DNA of 64,000 nucleotides, taken from positions 62,001 to 126,000 of the forward strand of contig CASFBK010000005.1 in assembly GCA_949292785.1 (NCBI GenBank), given 5' to 3'. Source of the stretch: an uncultured Eubacteriales bacterium. GTDB lineage: Bacteria > Bacillota > Clostridia > Lachnospirales > Lachnospiraceae. The translations under genes and the position numbers were made by a program. The notes beneath the pieces are model-generated. The model was not told where the DNA came from. It was given only the letters and a program-made list of their open reading frames with translations, and did not search any database. Positions 26,734-35,136 of this stretch are shown in pieces; within the stretch, counting starts at the first letter, position 1, and each line of letters opens with the position of its first letter.

Positions 26734-27171
26734 TTAGTAATCTTCTTCCTCTTCTTCTTCGCTAATGTCTGTCTTTGGCTTCTCTAAGCCTTCAATCTTA
26801 ATCCCATTTTTTTCCGCATAGTCCCACAAAGCCGCGTGAATAGCTTCTTCTGCCAGGAGGGAACAATGTACCTTTACCGGTGGCAGTCCGTCTAGCGCTT
26901 CCATAACTGCTTTATTGGTTACCTGCAACGCTTCCTGAATATTCTTACCTTTTACCAGTTCGGTCGCCATGGAGCTTGTGGCAACTGCAGCTCCACAGCC
27001 AAAGGTCTTGAACTTTACATCCTGGATAATTCCATTCTCATCAATATCCAGAAAGATTCTCATAATATCACCGCATTTTGCATTTCCTACTGTTCCTACG
27101 CCACTGGCGTTCTCTATCTCTCCCATATTTCTTGGGTTCTGAAAATGGTCCATTACTTTTTCACTATACAT
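26734..27171 (-). CDS. iscU: Iron-sulfur cluster scaffold protein IscU/NifU
   Basis: 145 residues. Cluster-binding cysteines are in [16 protein letters not shown] and [11 protein letters not shown], in the conserved spacing. An acidic C-terminal tail (SEEEEEED) is typical of clostridial NifU-type scaffolds. AAGGAGGAAAAAAT precedes the start. It receives sulfur from the upstream desulfurase. A 200-base spacer of structured repeats separates it from nifS. Confidence 0.95.
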   Translation of the reverse strand: MYSEKVMDHFQNPRNMGEIENASGVGTVGNAKCGDIMRIFLDIDENGIIQDVKFKTFGCGAAVATSSMATELVKGKNIQEALQVTNKAVMEALDGLPPVKVHCSLLAEEAIHAALWDYAEKNGIKIEGLEKPKTDISEEEEEEDY

Positions 27172-27185
27172 ATTTTTTCCTCCTT

Positions 27186-27349
27186 GTTACGAGCACTTGG
27201 CGAGGTATTTTCGAGCCTAGTACTTTGTATTGTTACGAGCACTTAGCGACCGTATTTTTTGCTACGAGCACTTAGCGACCGTGTTTTGGTCGCTTACGTG
27301 CGATACATGCCACCGCCGTTAGCGAGGTATTTTCGAGCTTACCAGGCGG
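27186..27349. repeat. Triple GTTACGAGCACTT repeat between nifS and iscU
   Basis: Three copies of G(T/C)TACGAGCACTT(A/G)GCGA start at 27186, 27232 and 27261. The last belongs to an 89-base block closely matching 16698-16786. Within it AGCGACC/GGTCGCT and CCGCC/GGCGG can form hairpins. On the transcribed minus strand the array ends next to the iscU ribosome site. Probably a dispersed structured RNA repeat that expanded here. Confidence 0.65.
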
Positions 27350-27371
27350 CAATATCTGTTTCTGCTACTTT

Positions 27372-28553
27372 TTAACTATGTTTCTTCATGTAATCCTCAT
27401 AGAGTGGGGACATCTCGCGCAGCTGTGCCACAATTTCTTTTATCGCATCAATGGTATAATCGATATCTTCCTTTGTGGTATCTGCTCCTAAGGTCAAACG
27501 CAAAGAACCATGTGCAATTTCGTGTGGCAGTCCGATTGCCAGTAACACATGTGACGGGTCTAAGGAGCCTGATGTACAAGCAGAACCGGAAGAGCCACAG
27601 ATGCCTTTCATATCAAGCATAATCAACAGGGATTCTCCTTCAATAAACTGAAAGCAGAAATTGATGTTATTTGGCAGGCGGTTCTTTCTATGTCCGTTTA
27701 CACGGGTAAATGGTACTTCCTTCAGTACCCGTTCTATCATGTAATCCCGCAGTTCTGCTTCCTTTTTCGTACGTTCTTCCATATTGGCAGCTGCAAGCTC
27801 CACTGCTTTTCCAAATCCCACGATTCCCGGAACGTTTTCGGTTCCTGCCCGGCGTTTCCGCTCCTGGGCTCCGCCATGTACAAAGGAACGTATCTTTACA
27901 CCCTTACGAATATACAAGAATCCGATTCCCTTTGGTCCGTTTAACTTATGAGCGCTTGTGCTAAGCATATCGATATTTAGTTCGTCCACATTGATTGGCA
28001 CCTGTCCAAATGCCTGTACTGCATCTGTATGGAATAAGATGTCATGCTCTTTTGCAAGCTTTCCAATCTCTGCGATTGGCTCAATGGTTCCGATTTCATT
28101 ATTTGCAAACATAATGGTGATAAGGATGGTATCCGGGCGAATTGCCTTTTTCAGCTCTTCTAACTTTATCACACCATTCTCATCTACGTCCAGATAAGTT
28201 ACTTCAAATCCATTCTGCTCTAGCCACTGGCAGGTATGCAGTACGGCATGATGTTCTATCTTGCTTGTAATAATATGCTTTCCTTTGCTCTTATAAGCTT
28301 CTGCTGTCGCCTTAATTGCCCAGTTATCGGATTCACTTCCGCCTGCGGTAAAGTAAATCTCATTTTCCTTTGCTCCAATTGTATTTGCAATGATTTCTCT
28401 TGCCTTTGCAACAGCCTCCTTGCTCTTCCCACCGAATTCATATACGGTAGATGCATTTCCATAAAATTCTGTAAAATACGGAAGCATTGCTTCTACTACT
28501 TCCGGTGCGGTTCTGGTCGTTGCCGCATTATCCAGATATATCATTTTTCCCAT
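27372..28553 (-). CDS. nifS: Cysteine desulfurase NifS/IscS
   Basis: 393 residues from ATG 28553 (MGKMIYLDNAATT), eight bases behind GAGG; a GTG three codons upstream also exists. The PLP Lys is in STSAHKLNGPKGIGF and the active-site Cys in GICGSSGSACTSGSLDPSHVL, a group II type. It removes sulfur from cysteine for iron-sulfur assembly and tRNA thiolation. Placed between the Rrf2 regulator and iscU. Confidence 0.96.
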   Translation of the reverse strand: MGKMIYLDNAATTRTAPEVVEAMLPYFTEFYGNASTVYEFGGKSKEAVAKAREIIANTIGAKENEIYFTAGGSESDNWAIKATAEAYKSKGKHIITSKIEHHAVLHTCQWLEQNGFEVTYLDVDENGVIKLEELKKAIRPDTILITIMFANNEIGTIEPIAEIGKLAKEHDILFHTDAVQAFGQVPINVDELNIDMLSTSAHKLNGPKGIGFLYIRKGVKIRSFVHGGAQERKRRAGTENVPGIVGFGKAVELAAANMEERTKKEAELRDYMIERVLKEVPFTRVNGHRKNRLPNNINFCFQFIEGESLLIMLDMKGICGSSGSACTSGSLDPSHVLLAIGLPHEIAHGSLRLTLGADTTKEDIDYTIDAIKEIVAQLREMSPLYEDYMKKHS

Positions 28554-28564
28554 TTCTTTCACCT

Positions 28565-28996
28565 CTATTGTTCTTTTTTGCTCTCTTTTACCAATTCTCC
28601 AATATATATGCTGTCCACGGTATCATTAATGCTGTCATTAATCCGTTTCCATACAATCTTACTGACACAATGGGAAGAACCATTGCAACGTGTCGTCTCA
28701 TTGTTGCTGCCAATTCCTACACATTCCACCGGAGCTAAATCACCCTCCAGCGCCCGCAGGACATCTCCCACGGAAATCTCTTCTGCCGGCTTGGCAATCA
28801 CATATCCACCATTCACACCGCGGACACTGTTCACCAGTCCTGCCCGCTTTAGCTTTGCCATAAGCTGTTCTAAATAGTTTACAGATATGCCCTGACGCTC
28901 AGCAATACTGGTGAGAGATACCGGTTCTTCCTCTCCCCAGACCGCAAGGTCAATAAATGCCCGTAAGCCATATCTTCCCTTCGTTGATAACTTCAT
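28565..28996 (-). CDS. iscR: Rrf2-family regulator, IscR-like
   Basis: 143 residues from ATG 28996 (MKLSTKGRYGLRAFIDLAV) behind GAGGTGATAGCA; an upstream extension covers the promoter and is not real. The winged-helix read-head is followed by CVGIGSNNETTRCNGSSHC, three cysteines plus His suitable for a [2Fe-2S] cluster. It probably senses iron-sulfur status and represses this operon. A matching operator lies at 29015-29039. Confidence 0.9.
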   Translation of the reverse strand: MKLSTKGRYGLRAFIDLAVWGEEEPVSLTSIAERQGISVNYLEQLMAKLKRAGLVNSVRGVNGGYVIAKPAEEISVGDVLRALEGDLAPVECVGIGSNNETTRCNGSSHCVSKIVWKRINDSINDTVDSIYIGELVKESKKEQ

Positions 28997-29014
28997 TGCT
29001 ATCACCTCATCTTT

Positions 29015-29079
29015 AATTCCGAGTATTTTAGTCGGGTTTCGTACAATCGCATAGTACCACTGTTTCTTTTTTCTGTCAA
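29015..29079 (-). promoter_or_regulatory. isc operon promoter with Rrf2-type operator
   Basis: TTGACA (29074-29079), 17 bases and TACTAT (29051-29056) on the minus strand form the promoter. Just downstream, AAACCCGACTAAAATACTCG (within 29015-29039) is an imperfect dyad (CCGA...TCGG) resembling clostridial IscR/Rrf2 sites. Binding there would block initiation. Confidence 0.78.
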
Positions 29080-29153
29080 GAGAAGTTACATGCATTTAGC
29101 GGTATTTTTTCACATACATTAAACAGAACTACTTTTTTTATTCCGGAGGACTT

Positions 29154-30485
29154 ATGAATTCCAAATCCCTGCAAAGCCACCCTGTGCTTACCGGCACACT
29201 GCTTTTAACCATTGCTGGACTGATTTCCCGAATTATCGGCTTCTTTTATAGAATATTCCTTTCCCAGACCATTGGTGCGGAAGGAGTGGGTATTTATCAG
29301 CTGATTTTTCCACTTTATGCTCTGACGTTTTCCCTTACGGTATCCGGCATTCAAACTGCGATTTCCCGTTTCACTGCTCAGGCAGTCGCTGCCTCCGGTT
29401 CTAATGGTATTCCACCGAAGGACACGGGATTGTGCAATGACCGCTGTTACCTTACTGCTGGTCTTATTCTTTCACTGTTCTTGTCCTTTTTATGCACTCT
29501 TTTTCTTTACTATTTTGCAGAACCGCTGGCTGTTTCTTTTCTGGATGAACCACGCTGTAAGGTTCTGTTAGAAATTCTTTCTTTTACGGTTCCTTTCGGT
29601 GCGATTCATGCCTGTATTAATGGATATTATTACGGCTTAAAGAAAACCTTTGTTCCGGCTACTTCCCAGCTCTTTGAACAGATTATCCGGGTAGGCTGCG
29701 TTTTTGTCATCTATCAGATTTGCTTAGAACAGCATCGTCCTATCACCGTCAGCATGGCAGTATGGGGACTGGTTGCAGGAGAAGTTGGTTCTGTTTTGTA
29801 TTCGGTTTCCTTTCTGAGGCGTGGAAAATGTTATGGCAGCAAGCTCCTTGGCTTAAAACAGATTTTCTTTATGTCAACACCACTATGCGCCAACCGCGTT
29901 CTGGTAAACCTGCTCCAAAGCGTGGAAGCCACCATGATTCCCGGACAGTTGAAGGACTACGGCTACTCTGTATCAGAAGCATTAAGCGTCTACGGTGTAC
30001 TGACCGGAATGTCAATGCCTATGGTTCTTTTTCCATCGGTCATTACAAATTCTGTTTCCGTTATGCTGCTTCCAGTGATTGCGGAAGCTCAGGAAAAAAA
30101 GGAACAGCACTATATTCGAAATGCTGTGAGAAAGACCTGTTTTTACTGTCTGGTTCTGGGCTTCTCCTGTACTTTTATTTTTCTGCTCCTTGGAAAATGG
30201 ATGGGACGGGTGCTTTTTGCCAATGAACTGGCTGGTACGTTTATCGTAATCCTGGGTTGGATGTGTCCATTTTTATATCTTTCCACCACCTTAAGCAGTA
30301 TTTTAAACGGACTAGGAAAAACCACCATCACCTTTGTACTGAATATCGTAGGGCTTGCTATCCGCATTGCCTTTGTTATATGGGGAATTCCAATGTTCGG
30401 TATTAAAGCCTATCTGTGGGGAACGCTTTTAAGCCAGATTGTAATGGCAGTTGCCTCTATTGGAATACTGGGAAAGAAAATATAA
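29154..30485 (+). CDS. spoVB: SpoVB/MurJ-like lipid flippase
   Basis: 443 residues with about 12-14 hydrophobic segments. The N terminus LTGTLLLTIAGLISRIIGFFYRIFLSQTIGAEGVGIYQLIFPLY is the typical start of stage V sporulation protein B and related polysaccharide or lipid II flippases. It likely moves lipid-linked precursors across the membrane. Slightly shorter than many SpoVB proteins (about 500). CCGGAGGACTT precedes the start. Monocistronic, divergent from the isc operon. Confidence 0.85.
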   Translation: MNSKSLQSHPVLTGTLLLTIAGLISRIIGFFYRIFLSQTIGAEGVGIYQLIFPLYALTFSLTVSGIQTAISRFTAQAVAASGSNGIPPKDTGLCNDRCYLTAGLILSLFLSFLCTLFLYYFAEPLAVSFLDEPRCKVLLEILSFTVPFGAIHACINGYYYGLKKTFVPATSQLFEQIIRVGCVFVIYQICLEQHRPITVSMAVWGLVAGEVGSVLYSVSFLRRGKCYGSKLLGLKQIFFMSTPLCANRVLVNLLQSVEATMIPGQLKDYGYSVSEALSVYGVLTGMSMPMVLFPSVITNSVSVMLLPVIAEAQEKKEQHYIRNAVRKTCFYCLVLGFSCTFIFLLLGKWMGRVLFANELAGTFIVILGWMCPFLYLSTTLSSILNGLGKTTITFVLNIVGLAIRIAFVIWGIPMFGIKAYLWGTLLSQIVMAVASIGILGKKI

Positions 30486-30525
30486 GGAGAATCTTTTCAG
30501 GCTTAGTTTGCCAATCTTATGGGAT

Positions 30526-30590
30526 AAAAATTACTGCCTCACCTACATATCATTCACTACGTGAGCAGGTAGGTGGGACAGTTATTTTTT
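30526..30590. terminator. Bidirectional terminator between spoVB and immunity gene
   Basis: AAAAATTACTGCCTCACCTAC and GTAGGTGGGACAGTTATTTTT form a long stem with few mismatches and T-runs at both ends, between convergent genes. Confidence 0.75.
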
Positions 30591-30691
30591 TCTATCACTA
30601 ATATCTGCATTCAGAATATCTACAGAAAGATTAAAAAACATATTTTCCAACAAGTTTCTTCATCATTATCAATAATCATTTCTATTTTTAA

Positions 30692-31090
30692 TTATAACAT
30701 ATCAGAATGAAGGATATTATCTACTTCTATTAAATCTTTTCTAGTATATCGAAAAAAGAACATTTCATTATCCAAATATTTTTCGACTTTTTTTCTAGGA
30801 ATATAATATTTATTATTTTCTACCAATACCTTTACCATCTCCTTTGTTCCAACCATCTCATTCTTGCTAAGAATTTTACATATAACAGTTTTATCCTGCA
30901 TACTCTGAACAACAGTACCAAATAATTTTATTTTACATTCGTACTCCTTCCCGATTGTTAAAAAATCAAAATTTATGTCACTAATTAAAGCAGAATCATC
31001 AAAGCATTCCTCAATTGTTCCCGTATCAGAATTTTCTAACTCTACGTTTCTCGTCATTTCATCATCACTAATAGATATTACTTTATACAT
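30692..31090 (-). CDS. Candidate immunity protein for the upstream toxin
   Basis: 132 residues, no signal peptide or helix, acidic N-terminal half (ENSDTGTIEECFDDSALISDINFDF). AGGAGGTTTAT precedes its start, 12 bases after the stop of the polymorphic toxin. Position, small size and lack of a recognised enzyme domain are typical of immunity proteins that neutralise the adjacent toxin. I recognise no named immunity family; the role rests on position. Confidence 0.6.
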   Translation of the reverse strand: MYKVISISDDEMTRNVELENSDTGTIEECFDDSALISDINFDFLTIGKEYECKIKLFGTVVQSMQDKTVICKILSKNEMVGTKEMVKVLVENNKYYIPRKKVEKYLDNEMFFFRYTRKDLIEVDNILHSDML

Positions 31091-31102
31091 ATAAACCTCC
31101 TG

Positions 31103-32599
31103 TCAATCAATTGGATAGAAAGATACTACAAAACCATTCGTACCATATGCAACTCTATAACTATTTCCATTAAATGCATAATCTGCAAATAACCCCTTGG
31201 TATTACTTCCAGTCTTTATTGGATTTGTTGATAATACATTCTCTAACAAATTTGGTATATCACTCACACCTTGCGCTGCAAAATCATCTGCATGCTTCTC
31301 TAGTATATGTGTTAATCCTGCCTTACTATTTCCACCTTCCAACCACATTAATTTTCCATCTGGGGTTTTAATGACCGTTATAACATCCTCTGGATTATAC
31401 TTCACCCCACTACTAGCTAATTCATCTAGTAGATTAGTCTTGCTACCACTCCCTACTTTCAGCACCTTACCCACAGCACTGCTTATGGCTTCTCCACCTA
31501 TATTAAACAACAGATTCTGCCCTATGTCCAGTCCCGCATTCCGAAAAACATTTCCTGCACTTTGTCCTTCCAATATGTCCCCTATTGCTCTTGGAATCGT
31601 AAAGGCTCCGGTATCTATAAAAGTAGCTCCTATGATGTTGGTAAGATGGTCTTGTCCTATGCTCCTAAGAATCGGAAATGTCGATAACCTTCCTGACAAA
31701 CTGCTGATTCTTTCCGACAGTCCCGGAATCCCTCTGGCGACTCCTGCGGCTGCATGATAGGTCAGCAGGCTTCCTATGATATTTCCTCCTAAGGTTGCAT
31801 ACGGGTGCTGGGTATGACTGTTGGCAAATGCATTTCCACACTCAACTCCCTCTCCCGGGTCATATCCCCAGATATGGGCATTCCATCCGGACAGTCCGTC
31901 CTCCATCTGCTTCATGAATGGGATTCCTTCATAGATTCCCCGAAAAGTACTTATCCTGATATCCGCTTTCGCATACAGCTCCATCATCTTATCGTACTTA
32001 AGCTTTTCTTCCACTGTCCAGTCAGCAATGGACTTCTCTCCGTCTACCGGACAGTTCTCATCGCGCATGAGCTGTTGAAGGCTTCCTTCTACAAAATACT
32101 TATCCAGAATCTCCTGTGCCTCTTTCAATTCTTCTTCGCTCAGTCTATACCCTGGTTTTATCCACAGCTCTACTTTGAGCATTTCACTGTTTTCTCTTGC
32201 CTCACTATATGCACTGCTGATTGCCTGAATCTCCTTCAGATAATCGGCAGGATTCATGGACAGTTTTTCGGGCTTTAACATCTCTGCCACAGAGCGCACC
32301 TTACAGTCATACGCATCTAACTGGTCATTCAATGTCTTTAGATAACCTCCATAGGTCTTGTCCACTTCCCTTACATCCGCAATGATTTGTTCCAGCTTTC
32401 TTGCCGTAATGATCTCTTTTTCTTCCATCTGCTCCAGGAAATGGTCGACTGCTTCCAGACCAATGACTGCTTCCAGCATATCACCTTCCAGCCCGCAGTT
32501 TTGCAGATACCCTGCGGTATGGCTTATCATATCCTTGGTACAGCTTTCCACGAACTCCCACAGTTCGGTCACTTTTTCTTCGGAAAAATCCCGCTTCAT
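31103..32599 (-). CDS. Polymorphic toxin, type VII/LXG-like delivery architecture
   Basis: 498 residues from ATG 32599 behind AAGGAGGGAGAG. Residues 1-200 are helical and charged like the N-terminal targeting part of LXG-type toxins. Residues 210-390 form a Gly/Ala/Ile-rich pretoxin region (NIIGSLLTYHAAAGVARG, IGDILEGQSAGNVFRNAG). The last 95 residues are a distinct small domain with GLTHILEKHADDFAAQG, YAFNGNSYRVAYG and FVVSFYP. The His pattern and beta-rich tail recall BECR-fold RNase toxins. Downstream lies a candidate immunity gene and upstream three small helical genes. Target activity is inference. Confidence 0.68.
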   Translation of the reverse strand: MKRDFSEEKVTELWEFVESCTKDMISHTAGYLQNCGLEGDMLEAVIGLEAVDHFLEQMEEKEIITARKLEQIIADVREVDKTYGGYLKTLNDQLDAYDCKVRSVAEMLKPEKLSMNPADYLKEIQAISSAYSEARENSEMLKVELWIKPGYRLSEEELKEAQEILDKYFVEGSLQQLMRDENCPVDGEKSIADWTVEEKLKYDKMMELYAKADIRISTFRGIYEGIPFMKQMEDGLSGWNAHIWGYDPGEGVECGNAFANSHTQHPYATLGGNIIGSLLTYHAAAGVARGIPGLSERISSLSGRLSTFPILRSIGQDHLTNIIGATFIDTGAFTIPRAIGDILEGQSAGNVFRNAGLDIGQNLLFNIGGEAISSAVGKVLKVGSGSKTNLLDELASSGVKYNPEDVITVIKTPDGKLMWLEGGNSKAGLTHILEKHADDFAAQGVSDIPNLLENVLSTNPIKTGSNTKGLFADYAFNGNSYRVAYGTNGFVVSFYPID

Positions 32600-32610
32600 T
32601 CTCTCCCTCC

Positions 32611-32895
32611 TTATTTCGTCCATTCAAATGCCCGTGCCACACTTTCATCTGAATTTGTCATCCCCTCTTCTATCTTCTTTAGTGCCTGTGTGGTCTCATA
32701 CATCAGACTGTTCAGGCTGTAGGCAGTCTTGTCAAGCTTCCCTCCCGCTGCCATAATCTGCTCCGGTGCCTTTCCTTTTCCATCCCGTTCCTGTTCTCCC
32801 ATTCCCGGAATGACATTAAGCAGTGCCCGCCGCAGCTCTTCTATTTCTGCCCTGTGCTGCTTTAAGCTGTATGTATTGACATGTATCTTCCCCAT
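32611..32895 (-). CDS. WXG100/ESAT-6-like small helical protein
   Basis: 94 residues from ATG 32895 behind GAGGAAAAAT. Two long helices separated by a Gly-rich turn (GMGEQERDGKGKAPEQ) and ending FEWTK. Size, helical hairpin and position before a large toxin match WXG100-like partners of type VII substrates. The classic central WxG is not present. It probably co-secretes with or chaperones the toxin. Confidence 0.62.
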   Translation of the reverse strand: MGKIHVNTYSLKQHRAEIEELRRALLNVIPGMGEQERDGKGKAPEQIMAAGGKLDKTAYSLNSLMYETTQALKKIEEGMTNSDESVARAFEWTK

Positions 32896-32905
32896 TTTTC
32901 CTCCT

Positions 32906-33202
32906 CTAGTATAAATAACTGTCTGCCGCATCTATCTCCATCTGATAATATGAGGCTGTTCTGTATATCTGTTCTGCAATCTCCGTAATATCGCCTTTCA
33001 GCTGCACCACTTCCGCATAAAAGGCTTTCAGATTCTCTGCTGTATTTCCTTCCATGACGGAATCTTCCTCTATCTCTTTCAACAACTTACAGTACAGCTT
33101 TAATGCTTCTTCATAGTTGACAGCTCTCGTATATATCTGTTCCAGTTCTTCCTGTAGTTCTTCTTCCGCTACCACAAGGTCATATCCTATGGTCTCATGC
33201 AT
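32906..33202 (-). CDS. Small helical partner protein, DUF5344/YwqI-like
   Basis: 98 residues, nearly all helix and acidic (VVAEEELQEELEQIYTRAVNYEEALKLYCKLLKEIEED). Order and size match the second small gene of Bacillus ywqHIJ-type LXG operons (DUF5344-like), but I cannot confirm family membership. AGGAGGAATGATAC precedes the start. Probably binds the helical N terminus of the toxin. Confidence 0.55.
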   Translation of the reverse strand: MHETIGYDLVVAEEELQEELEQIYTRAVNYEEALKLYCKLLKEIEEDSVMEGNTAENLKAFYAEVVQLKGDITEIAEQIYRTASYYQMEIDAADSYLY

Positions 33203-33205
33203 GTA

Positions 33206-33634
33206 TCATTCCTCCTGTTCCATATACCGCAGTTTTCTCTGTAGTGATTCCAGTTCTGCTTCTTTTCTGCTGATTTCATAACGAAGGTCAGATTCATGAC
33301 ATGCTAACATATCTCTTTTATTCCTTAAGCTCCACTCTGCCTGTGCATAACCGTCTACTGCCCTTTGATATTCAGTTCCTTCCATAAAGCCCGCCAGTTC
33401 TTCCTGAAATCCTGTTAAAAAAGACATATTTGGAAAACTTTCATTTATTCTTCGTATTTTGTTTCTCCGCTCACCAAAAAATCCCTCGAACTCATTTCGT
33501 TTGTTCTGCACTTGGAACAGCGCATTTTCGCTCAGTTCCATCTTATGCCGGCAGCCTGCAATCTCATCTTCACACTCCGTTATCTGTTCCTTTAGATTCC
33601 TTATCTTATTCCGCAACTGATAAGTAGTTGTCAC
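33206..33634 (-). CDS. Coiled-coil partner protein, DUF5082/YwqH-like
   Basis: 142 residues starting at GTG 33634 (no better ATG) behind GAGGAGGAGAGTACGA. Coiled coils cover 1-50 and 95-142 with a central break (FPNMSFLTGFQEELAGF). It is the first gene of the five-gene toxin operon. First position, length and coiled coils resemble DUF5082 proteins of LXG operons. Function probably in toxin targeting. Confidence 0.55.
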   Translation of the reverse strand: MTTTYQLRNKIRNLKEQITECEDEIAGCRHKMELSENALFQVQNKRNEFEGFFGERRNKIRRINESFPNMSFLTGFQEELAGFMEGTEYQRAVDGYAQAEWSLRNKRDMLACHESDLRYEISRKEAELESLQRKLRYMEQEE

Positions 33635-33982
33635 TCGTACTCTCCTCCTCTGTACACAGTATTATCCTGTAACAAGGTATATTTATTCCTTACAACACAA
33701 CCATGCCTTACAGGTCATACTTTTTATTATTCTGTTTTCATTCTGGGTACTTTACTGACTCAGTGCTCTGTCGAACGACAGATATTGGAATTCCCCTCCA
33801 TTTACTGATACCTTACTAATACTCACCCTCAAATCTTTCTTAGTGTAGCGTATTTATGTAATAAAGTCAAGATTTTCATCTAACAAGGAGCCATTGCCAA
33901 AGTAGATGAGTAATCTACTTTGGCAATGACTCCTTTCTTTGTACATTCAATCTTAATTTTTATCTAAAATAATTTTGAAACA
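33635..33982. other. Intergenic region upstream of the toxin operon
   Basis: 348 bases without a supported gene. It holds the presumed toxin-operon promoter area (AT-rich 33660-33760, no clear consensus) and a very strong hairpin at 33885-33935. A tiny Cys-rich frame near 33700 has no ribosome site. Confidence 0.5.
33885..33935. terminator. 23-bp hairpin between AI-2E transporter and toxin operon
   Basis: AAGGAGCCATTGCCAAAGTAG followed by AT pairs, with one mismatch, with the segment ATCTACTTTGGCAATG plus ACTCCTT across a five-base loop. The T-run is weak on both strands, so it is probably a terminator of the 33983-35104 gene but might be another RNA structure. Confidence 0.6.
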
Positions 33983-35104
33983 TTACAGCTTTCGAAACTG
34001 ATTAATATCGTGTACCAGTTCCTTAACGCATCGTATCTGATTGTTAAATACTCCTGCTTTATACAGGTTAATGAGTATCATTCCAATCGGAACTGCTATA
34101 ATCATTCCGATAATACTGCTGAACTTATATCCTATATACATGAAAAACAACGTAGCCAGCGGATTCATACCTATCGTATCTCCTACAATTTTCGGCTGAA
34201 TAACCTGTCGTACCAGCTGCGTTACCAGATACAGGATAATCAATCCAACTGCCATGGTATAATCTTTCGACAATATTTTCATAATAGCCCAGGGACCCAG
34301 TACTGTTCCTGTCCCAAAGAACGGCAGGGCATCCAAAAATGCAATGATTAACGCTACCAAAAGCACATAATCTACTTTTAATATCAAAAGTCCAATAATA
34401 AGAATGACATACACCACTCCCATGATTTTGAACTGAGCCTTAAAATAGCCACCCACCACATGCTTTAAGTCATTTACTACACTAGAGCAGCGATTCCAAA
34501 TCCCTTCCGGAACATTCTTACGAAGCATTTCTATGATGTTGTCCCTATCTGCTGTAAAAAAATATGCAGACAAAATACACATGATAATTGCGATTAACGT
34601 TCCCGGAACATTTTTTGCAAAATTTCCTGCTGCCTGGAAGGTCGGTTCACCGATTGCCTGTACCACTCCGCTGATATATCCGGAAAGGTCTGCCAGTATA
34701 TTCGAAATATTCTTTTGTATATCAGACGGCAGTTTGTCATATAAAATCTGCAGATTGTCACCAATCTCCTCAAAATCCGCTTTTGAATTCTCATATATCT
34801 GAGGCAGACTTTCAACCAAGTTCACTGTTTCAGAAACCAGCTTTGCCCCTGCCAGATAGCCTACCAGAATCACCGCTGCCAGCACTCCGATAATCGTAAT
34901 CATGGAACCATGCTTTCTTACCAGCTTAAGCTTCCGCTCTAACAGCCGTACCAACGGATTCGCAATCATGGAAATAATCCAACCGATAACAAATGGCATA
35001 AAAAATACCAATATTCTGGGAACCACAATACACAACAACAATATTACGAAAAGTGCCACTAATAAGTTCACCACTATTTTTAAATATTTCGTGGAATTTT
35101 TCAT
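33983..35104 (-). CDS. AI-2E family (PerM-like) membrane transporter
   Basis: 373 residues. The N terminus has two helix pairs (LLVALFVILLLCIVVPRILVF, FVIGWIISMI), then a soluble segment (ESLPQIYENSKADFEEIGDNL), then five or six C-terminal helices with IIAFLDALPFFGTGTVLGPWA, the family hallmark. Such proteins export autoinducer-2 or act as Na+/H+ antiporters; the real substrate here is unknown. Downstream of a parvulin gene by 32 bases. Confidence 0.88.
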   Translation of the reverse strand: MKNSTKYLKIVVNLLVALFVILLLCIVVPRILVFFMPFVIGWIISMIANPLVRLLERKLKLVRKHGSMITIIGVLAAVILVGYLAGAKLVSETVNLVESLPQIYENSKADFEEIGDNLQILYDKLPSDIQKNISNILADLSGYISGVVQAIGEPTFQAAGNFAKNVPGTLIAIIMCILSAYFFTADRDNIIEMLRKNVPEGIWNRCSSVVNDLKHVVGGYFKAQFKIMGVVYVILIIGLLILKVDYVLLVALIIAFLDALPFFGTGTVLGPWAIMKILSKDYTMAVGLIILYLVTQLVRQVIQPKIVGDTIGMNPLATLFFMYIGYKFSSIIGMIIAVPIGMILINLYKAGVFNNQIRCVKELVHDINQFRKL

Positions 35105-35136
35105 GTCCTCACCCCTTCATTCGTTTCTAACACTAC

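Noticed and set aside
27186..27349. CRISPR-like array from the three repeats
   Set aside because: Only three imperfect copies with irregular spacing (46 and 29 bases) and no cas genes.
33660..33715. Tiny Cys-rich frame (MTCKAWLCCKE) upstream of the toxin operon
   Set aside because: Eleven codons, no ribosome site, and in a region of no coding bias.
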